From: Pelodera strongyloides
Lineage: Eukaryota > Nematoda > Chromadorea > Rhabditida > Rhabditidae
Assembly (NCBI GenBank): GCA_036852015.1
Contig: JAANDG010000715.1
Location: 1 to 64,000 of the forward strand
Length of the DNA: 64,000 nt
Reading direction: 5' to 3'
The position numbers were made by a program, and so were the translations under genes. This document shows positions 12,359 to 22,000 of this stretch, piece by piece (the first letter of the stretch is position 1; the number at the start of each line of letters is the position of its first letter). Below the pieces are notes generated by a model. That model was not told where the DNA came from. It searched no databases and worked only from the letters and a program-made list of their open reading frames with translations.

Positions 12359-13006
12359 TTAACTAGTTTCGCCGATTTCACAACCTTGATTTAGTCCTGC
12401 ATAAATTGTATTTTTGCAGAATAGAATTCAGCTACCAGACAAATGAGTTTTCTTTCTTTAATTTGTTCCATCTAACTTTTTGGCAGTTTTCCTGTACTTC
12501 TTGCAAAATATGTTTCTGTGATACCCATTATTTACTTGTTGAAGTTACGGAGCTTTTTAAAGTGTCGCAGTAATTCGTCATGTTTCTTGGAGTATAATTG
12601 AATGTAGGAAATAATTGAGACAAAATACTTTACCAAAACCAATTCATTTGAAATTTAACTCAGGGAGTGAACTACTAGAGAAGCGGAGATACTAATGCCT
12701 ACCGTAGACTAATTTATGGGAATGCAGTTGTCCCCATACTACGTAGTCCGGCAGTGGTCTAGTATGCTCTACGATTTCAAACGAGTTCGGTTTCAAATGA
12801 GTTGGTTTTGGTTAAATATTTTTCTTATTTCTTTCGTACTTTCAATTATAAAATAACAAACTACGACGTACTTTTTTATGAAATGTATGCATTTCAGATA
12901 TCAAGTGTACTACATGCAAATTGTTGCTTTTTTCTGTGTCTAAACTGCTGAAGAATGACACAGCTAGCACATATGGGTTTCACAAATCACGTGTCATACC
13001 GCTTTA
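12359..13006. other. Non-coding stretch upstream of cysteine synthase
   Basis: No exon recognised. Near its end, 12983-13007 looks like the right terminus of a GCGGTG-family MITE (CACGTGTCATACCGCT followed by TTAA), so an element ends only a few bases before the first supported exon of the next gene. No clear promoter motif. Confidence 0.4.
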
Positions 13007-13013
13007 ACTTCAG
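13007..13013 (+). promoter_or_regulatory. 3' splice site abutting the cysteine synthase ATG
   Basis: AACTTCAG ends one base before ATG 13014 and follows an in-frame TAA, so the codons above cannot be coding in this frame. It could accept a spliced leader or a distant 5' exon. Its TTAA half is the flank of the adjacent MITE terminus. Confidence 0.45.
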
Positions 13014-16000
13014 ATGGGCCAGCCTTCGTCAGTTTTGTGTGGCTTCTGCAAGGATAAGTCATTGAAAGCGCGTTTAAATGTTGACAAGAAGATTGTTCCT
13101 GTCGAACATCCTGTAGAAGAATTCCGAAAAGAACCAGAAGGAGGGGAAGCAAATGAAGTAAAAACACCTCATCGATGCACTTTTGATGTGAAGGTATGTG
13201 GTTTAATAATTATAATCATAATAACAATGTATTACATACACATACGACATACAATTCATGAGAAAAATGTTCGCAACGTACAGTTTCTTTTAATTTGTTT
13301 ATTATGAGGCACTAATATAACGTTTGATCTAATGTGGAGTATCTGTATCTGACTTATGGGGTTTCCAAGTATGCGGGTAAATTTACCGTGTTTTACGACT
13401 TCGCGAGACCCATGTATTAATTTCTCATGTCAAATATTCAATTCAGGGAAAATACGGTAAATTTGTCTATACTTGGAAGGGAACGCACAGTTATTTTTGG
13501 CATACTTGGAAACCCCATTAGAATTAGGAAGTGTCTCATGCGAAATTGAAGTTATATGTTAGATGGTAGCTAGATGGTGCCCAAAATCTGGGAAATAACA
13601 CCAAAGGTGAAAGCTTTAGTAATAGCAAGATAGAATGTGTGGTTACGTGTATACGGAAGTGTGCGCTTGTTGCTCACGTGCAAGTACATACACAGCTAAC
13701 TTGAAACTTCAGTACTTTTTCTCGAACTCTGGTTTTACTTTCGCATTGACCAATTAAAATAGATGCAGTTCAAGACTGAAGTAAACCCTATTCAGAAAGT
13801 ACGCGACGAAACAAATGCCAAAGGAATTTTCCTTACTTTGGAACCTAGACGTTACATCGCGTCTGATTCGACTGAGTTGGTTGGCGACACACCAATGGTT
13901 TATTTGGACAAAATGGCCCAAGGAGCTGTGGCTAGAATTGGTAACTTTGAAGGATTCTCTCGTCGCGGCGCCATATTCGCACACTATTTGGTGTGCGGCG
14001 ACGTTCTTGCTCAACGGGTCTGGAACCGCAGCCAAGCTTTATTGTTGGTTGCGATGTCACTTTACATGCTTGTATTTTACTTGTGTGCGGCGAAGTTCTG
14101 GCGTAATTCCTGTTGTGCGGCACCGTTGCCAGGTTACGGATTATTTTTGTGGTCCTAAATATCTTATTCCAGCCGCCAAAATCGAGTACTTCAATCCAAC
14201 ATGTTCTGTGAAAGACCGAGCGGCTTTCAGTATGATTACACAGGCTGAGAGAAAAGGTAGACGTTTTACGGTTAGGGTAAATACCTTAGGGAGAGAGATT
14301 TACTCTACCAACTTACGCGATATCCTGCGTTTTAAAAAATAAATATTGTGTTCCTTTATGGGGTTTCAAAGTATGCTGAAAATTTACTGTATTTTGAAAA
14401 AACGCGAGATTTTTCTTTAATTTTTCATGTTATATATGCAGGTTTCGTGCGAAAGTACGGTAGTATTGACAGAATCACACCGATTTTTGGGATACTTTGA
14501 AACCCCATTACCAATTGTTAATTGATGAGACGGTGTATAATATGGCCGAATTTCGCACTGATGCGGCTCCACAGGAACCGAGACGTCTCTCTTTTTTTCG
14601 TTTACAACGAAAGAAAAACTTCTTTATTATTTTCTTTATTCTGGGGCAAGACGTTTGATACTAACTAGCTAATATAACATCTACATTTTAGGTATTCTAA
14701 CACCGGGAAAATCGATTTTGATCGAATGCACTAGTGGAAATATGGGCGTTGCAATGGCACAGATTGCGGCTGTTCGCGGGTATAAGGTACTTTTCACTGA
14801 TTTCGTAGCAAAACAGCAATTCATTCGACGAAAAACTGATTGAAAACAGTTACAAGTTGTTCTCGAGCGCTTATTATTCGCTACCCGCTCTACGCGGTTA
14901 CGCATTATGTGCTATCCGCACTGTGCGGTTACGGCTGCCCGCACGCAGTGTATCCGCGAAAGTATACGCGCGCTCATGGCTTTCAGTACGAGACGTAGTC
15001 GTCGCGTACCATCAAAGTTTCATTTCCTACAACATACTGCGCCATGTATAATCTTTTATGTTTCAGATAATCCTGTTAATGCCAGCAACAAGCAGTGTTG
15101 AGAGGGTAAGTTCTCTTCCAAAATGTAATAAATAAATAGAAAAGAGCCCGTTTACAATTAAAACTCGGTTTAGGTTTTGCCTTCTGTTACCTTAGAACTG
15201 CATTGCCTTCTATACGGTGGGCAGTAGGCAACACAGGAAAACGAAACAATTACCGGAACCACAGAAAAACCTTTGGCCATTCACCAAATGGTCTTTTCCG
15301 TAAAAACGATTTGGTGACTGGTTAGTGACCAGTTGATGGGGTTTTCGATGAAACTTGGCCACCACATGGTCACCAAGGGGTCATCAAATAAGCTGGTCCA
15401 CGAACAACAATAGTGAACCGTCACCAAATGGGTTCACCCATTTACTATGACTATGAACCAGTACTTTAGAAAAATTATTGATTCAAATTTTGCGCTCCCT
15501 TCTAGCGTGCAATGATGCGAGCCTATGGAGCCGAACTTATACTTTTGGACCCAAAAATTGGAATAAAAGGCGGAGTTCAAAAAGCGTACGAATTGGCTGT
15601 GTCTATACCAAACTCGGTTGTTTTGGACCAGGTGAGAATTAATTTTTTCGAAAGAGCAATAAATATATCAATCAATGTCAGTCAATAAGCTGAAAAATTC
15701 CTCTGATAAAACATGGGTTGTGCGTGGCGTGAAACCGGCGCAAAAATCTGAAACAGCACGAGTTTTGCGCGAATACTGAACGAAAATGCGAAAAGTGATG
15801 AAGGTCTAGGGGTGCCGCGATAGATAGGCGCGCCTGTGTGTATGACGGTTTCGGCGCCAAATGACCGCCGCGCACTTTGAAGTTTCCAGTGTTTTGACAT
15901 TGTTTTAGTTTGTGAACCCTGCCAATCCGACCGTGCACTATCAGTCTACAGGAAGTGAGATCTGGGAGCAGACCAATGGAGAGGTGCGATTAAATAATAA

Positions 16001-19000
16001 TATAATTAATAGTGATAAAATTAATAATTGTAATAATATGTTATGATGAACATAAAGCGGTAAGACAGCCACATGCGTGATTTCCCGCTGTACTATACAG
16101 CAGACCAAAAAAGTAGGTTTGTCAAGCATAAATATGTGAACTATTTAGAATGCAAACAGTCACGGCGTTAGGACAAATTTATTTCATGTTTTATAAGTGA
16201 ACATAAAAAGCGCACCTCCGGTCTATGTTTATCTATCATTTGATGACAAATCTTTGAGTGATATTTTAGTACTCTAGACCTTGGCCTATTTAGGTCGATG
16301 TTTTTGTATGTGGAGTTGGTACGGGTGGGACACTCACTGGCGCGGGCAGCTATCTACAAGAGATGAACCCGAAGATACAGGTATGATAAGTTATTGATTG
16401 AAGACTTACTGATTGAACTTGTTAATTCACAGAACATTTGGGAATTCTCCAAAGACTAGTGTAACTATTATTGTAACTCCAATAAACATTTATATTATTA
16501 TTAACTATTCTGGAGACTCATGTTGGAATTTAGCTAACAGGCCAGCAGGTGGCCAAACTCGATCGATAAATACATTTTTGATTGTTTATCGATTAATTTT
16601 TTTCTTCAGATGTTCGCTGTCGAACCAGAAGAAGCGCCAGTGATTAGTGGTGAACCAGTAAAAGGACCTCACTTGATGCAAGGTGGGGAAACATCAGCAA
16701 AATACAATATACGTATAGGTTCTATAGGAAACTATTCGGAAACCTAGTCCACAAGTGCGCGGCGAGCGCGCGAACACGGCGCGTTTTTGGCGCACAATGG
16801 TACGGTTATTAGGTTCGTCCTCGTACGGTTCAGTGGATTCATTTTTATGGAAAGATGTATACTTAAACTTATTGTAGGAATTGGCACTGGTATGCTGCCC
16901 GGTACGCTGGATACCAGAATCATCACCGAAGTAGTGAAGGTTAACTCGGATGAAGCGCTTACCGCCGCCCGCAGGCTTGCCGCGGAGGAGGGCCTTAGCG
17001 TTGGGATTAGCAGCGGCGCAGCTATGGCAGCATCGTTGAAGGTGGGTTTGTTTTTCTTTTTAATTGTTGAAGAGGTATAACACGTGGTTTGTCAAACATT
17101 CAAACATATGCTGTACAACGGCATTCTACGTGTGTAGTACGTGCAAATGTCTATGTCCTTCTGGGTAGTTCCGGCACAGAATGGCACATTTTTGCATATA
17201 ATACAGTTGTTCAGCATACCGCATTCATTCCAAAACCCCGTACCATTCCGCCTTGGAAAACTTGCTGGATTGCATGGTGTGGTTCAGCAGTATTGTAACC
17301 ACATTGGGAAATTTGCCTATGTATCCTATGCAAATTTTTGGTGCCCGTCCGCAGCTTCCGGCACCAAATTTACATAGGATACGTAGGATATGCGTATAAT
17401 ATGTAAATTTCCCAAAGTAGGTACAACACTGCTTTAACTTGAAAACAATATACCTTCTTTATTTTTCAGTTAGCACACCGGCCAGAGATGAAAGGCAAAC
17501 TTATTGTCACTTTATTCCCGGATTTCGGAGAACGATACTTGTAAGGATGTTTTTCGATGATTGGTTATTTATGTAAATTCGTCCTTCCGGAATGCAGGGC
17601 TTCAAAGTCTATTGTATATTGACTTAAAAAAAACAACAATATCAAGCATGATTACCTTCTATTCGGTATCTTGAAAACCTTTGCCTATAACATTGTTTTC
17701 AAACATTTTAGAAGAGAGAACCCTTTTAGCGAAATACCGGGGCCGCTTGTTGAAACGCATCGTGGACAGTCGAATTCTTACGTATTTGTGCTAATTTGCT
17801 CGAATTTAGCTCGATTTTTTATCCTTTGTTAGCGCGATAGCGCTAACATAGTTTGGGTTTGATCCGGGAGCCCTTTTTTCCAGTTTCCACCCTGAATTTG
17901 GTCCTAGACCAAAAATTAAAATTCTTTTGGTCTAATTAGTGAAAAGACCACATTCCATAATACCTTCGAAAATTTCAGATAAAAATATCAACTTGCACGA
18001 AATTTATGACCAAATAAGCAAAATTTGCAAAACATGCGGAAGAATTGTCTGTGTGCGCCGTGTGCACCCCCCCCCCCCCCTCTCACTCAAGAGAGAAAGA
18101 ACCTAGTCTTGCGCGCACCCAATTAACTAACAGACGGTATTTTCGACGCTAATTTATTGAGTACTTTATTAGTAATCCTTATAGTCTTAATTATTAGTTT
18201 CATTTGTATGTTCTTTAGTAGGTAAATAAATCAAAGTGCGCGCTAACAGTGCGCGCCGTTGAAACACAACGTTTCAGGGGTATATTTCTTCAGGGCAAAA
18301 GTATTTGTTAGTTACTAAATATTATTATTATTGTTGCCAACTAGGTTATTAAACCTATACATTTTAGTGGTCCGGGGAAGGGGTTGACAAATATTTTCAA
18401 AATTCTATCTAAAAATCATGAAGCAGCACGTATGCAATTTTTGCAAAAACAAAGTATAATTTTAAGAAACCCCAATTTTTTGTGCACACGAGTGTCTAAA
18501 ACTAATTGTAACTAAAACGTCTACTAGTAACTAAAACGTCTAATAGTAACTAAAACATCTAATAGTAACTAAAACGTCTAATAGAAACTAAAACATCTAA
18601 AAGTAACTAAAACGTCTAAACATGCAACCATCCCGAAGTGGTTATTTCCGGTTACCTATGATTATGAAGGGAAGTGAGGCATGATTGAAGCACATTATTG
18701 ATTTATTGCAGCGAATTTTTTTATTCTAATTAGACCGATTTACACGGGAACTTAGTTTTCAGAAATACGTTCAGAAACCCACCGTAGCCGCCCTCACGAG
18801 ATAAACAACATTTTTAAATTTTAACATAATATTCCTATTCTCCATACGAGTTTACACATGGAAATGTCATTGTACAGATAAAGCAATTAGAATCGGCAAT
18901 TATAATGTCCTTAAAGTTCTTTCGCAATTCGCGCACTTTAAACAATAACTTCCTTCGCACCTAACAATATAACTTTTTTTTTATCTTGATTCGTGATGTA

Positions 19001-22000
19001 CATGACTTCGTCGAATGAGGAGTTCATTTTCAGACCTACTATTCAAATTAGCCCAAATTTGCCTAATTGCACAATTGCTTACATTTTTGTGCCGAAAATC
19101 GTAGTGTTTATGTTTTCCGCCATACTTGATTTGGCGTGCTAAAATTTCCCCACAAATTTCGTACGAGTTTTCTAGGGGAGTGCGCCTATTATATAGTTTC
19201 GTGCTGCACTGTAGATGAGGTGAAGATGCGAACTAGATTGACCAAAAGGAAGCTTAGTAGAACCAAGCAAGAGTCTGGCGACGAATGGGCGAGGTGTGCA
19301 GCGAGGCTGCTAAACCGTTTTGTAATATACAAAATAGGATGAGTACCGTAGCCAGGATCCACAGATAGGGGGGAACCATTTTTTTGGATGGGCCTGAGCC
19401 TGGTTTCTGACTTAAAGCGAAATGCTAGCCTCTTTGGAAAATTTGCATATGATAAGCAAATCCTATGTATCCTATGCTAATTTTGTACGATTGCCGTCGA
19501 CGATCGTATACAAAATTAGCGTAGGATACATAGGATTTGCTTATCATATGCAAATTTTCCACTCTGGTCTCCAACCGCGCAGCGCACCCCCAGCCAGGGG
19601 CGCTCGCCCCTTCTTTTTGCCCCCCTACGCGGCTGGCCGGTGCCCCCCTACGCGGTTGGCCGGTGCCCCCCTGCGCGGCTGGCCGGTGCCCCCCTGCGCG
19701 GTTAGCCCTCCAAGGCAAAAATAAAATAACAGATCAAATTTCCGCAAAAGAACTGCACCGAGGAGGAATCGAACCTACGAAATTCACTAATTATGTTCTG
19801 GAGCCAGCGCCTTAGACCACTCGGCCATAAAGGGCATGTCCAATAATCGAAAAGAAATATTTGGTGGAGAGCGGATAGAGTCGAAATTGCGCGGCTGGGT
19901 GCGCGGTTGGCTGGGGGCCCCCTACGCGGTTGGCTGGGGGTGCGCTGCGCGGTTGAGGACGAGAGCCCCCGAGGCACCGCGCACCCAGCCGCGTAGTTTG
20001 CAAACTACGCGGCTGGCTACGCCCGCACTCCAATTTACGCGGCTGGCTACGCGTGCACTCCAATTGCGCGGGGGGTACGCGGGGCGCTGCGCACCAGGAC
20101 GTAGCAAAGGCGGCTAGCATTCGCTGTTGGTTTAAAGTTGTAAATTAGGTCATGTGAAAAGAGGACAATATTTTATCGTGGAAAAGAGTTCTTGAATAAC
20201 AAGTTTGGGTTTCATCCTGTTTTAAATCTACGAAAAGAGGCCAATAATTTGAATAGGATTCTATAAAAAGTGAACAATATAAAATATAATATCCTGAGCT
20301 TGGCGCTCAAATCGGGCCTTTTTTTACCCAAACTGGGGCATTTCATTTACGCAATCAGTCTTCCGATTTTTACAGGAATTAACTTCTCACAAGGGAACTG
20401 CCTAGGTTCATATCTGAATTAAGAAAAGTTGTAATGCAAAAGTTGTAGAGAATTAAATTCTATTAAAGATGGCGCATTCAAAACGTGCCAGGCGTAATTA
20501 TCGAGCAATTACGCATAACCGTTCCTTATGGGAGCCTCAGTGACTTATCATTTCGGTTACCACTTAGCATAATGGATAGCGCTTCAGACTGATAAGAGGA
20601 AGGTCAAGTGTTCGATTCCTCTCTGCGGAAGCTATTTTTGCGTTTTTGCTTCGGTATTTTTTTTTACAATTTAAAGCTTAAATAATTGTTTCAAAACAAA
20701 TTACTGTGTGTTTGAACAACTTTGCCTGTGTCGATAACACATTTATGCACTATTCAAGTAAAAAAATCGGGATTTGATTTTTCCATTTTTTTCATGAAAT
20801 CATTGATGGTACCCATGGGTGAAAATATCATCGAAAATTAAATATGAAAACAACAACAAAATGAATGTGAATATTTAATAAATAAATGAGTTAATTAATT
20901 GGTAGATATTCTTTCATGGATAAAGAGTTATGAATAAATATATCAGAACTCCAAGGACCTTATAATCATCAGAAACTATAAACAGAAACACCAGTAAATC
21001 GTAGTCATTCGTAATAAAAAATATTCAACCTTCTGGAATTCGGAAACTATGAAAGTTATGCTTCACATTCATTTTGTTGTTGTTTTCATCATTTAATTTT
21101 CGACGATATTTTCACCCATGGGTACCATCAATGATTTCATGAAAAAAAAATGGAAAAATCAAATCCCGATTTTTTTACTTGAATAGTGCAAACGTGTTAT
21201 CGACACAATTGCAAAGTGGTCTAAATACACAGTAATTTGTTTTGAAACAATTATTTAAGCTTTAAATTGTAAAAAAAAATACCGAAGCAAAAACGCAAAA
21301 ATATCTTCCGCAGTGAGGAATCGAACACTTGACCTTCCTCTTATCAGTCAGAAGTGCTATCCATTATGCTATGTGGTAACCGAAATCATATATCACTGAG
21401 GCTCCCATAAGGAACGGTTATGTGTAATTGCTCGATAATTACGCCTGGCACGTTTTGAATGCGCCATCTTTAATAGAATTTAATTCTCTACAACTTTTGC
21501 ATTACAACTTTCCTTAATTCAGATATGAACCTAGGCAGTTCCCTTGTCAGTACACAGAAGGTCGCGAGTACCAATTTAGTACCGGTTTAATACCAAATTA
21601 GCCGGGTTAAAAACCACGGTTTGTCCCGTTTAAAATTGGGGCTAGACTGGTCGAAGACGGGTACGAAAATGGTACTATTTTGACAAGCAACGCGACACGC
21701 AATCACCAAACTACGGTAGTTTCGCTGCCGAATAAAACATCTTATCTTTGCAGTTTTCACCCCCCCCCCGACACATCCTACTGTAACTCAATACAATAAC
21801 TACCGAAAATAATAATAATTTATTAGAAATAAACGCAATCGAAAACACAATTAATACGATAAACCTATTAAAACTATTCACAGCAGTATGAACATAGTGC
21901 AATAAATGCAGAGAAACATGCGAATAAATACAACATAGAAGAATTCAGACACTAAACTTGATATCCATATGGGATATAATACAATCAGAGTTAGAGTTAA

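Larger units (their letters stand above)
17823..20169. other. Inserted non-coding block, left part of nested stack
   Basis: Begins with a perfect 8-bp hairpin (GTTAGCGC / GCGCTAAC, 17827-17846). Contains a C run at 18067-18080, repeated ACTAAAACGTCTAATAGTA phrases at 18512-18620, a palindrome, and GC-rich minisatellite and tRNA-like material listed separately. No host exon seen. Confidence 0.5.
20391..21547. repeat. Long hairpin with a tRNA-like sequence in each arm
   Basis: Arms 20391-20871 and 21062-21547 are about 480-bp inverted repeats around a roughly 190-bp loop. They begin ACAAGGGAACTGCCTAGG and match closely throughout, including the tRNA-like block. A transcript would fold into a long double-stranded RNA. 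Confidence 0.8.
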
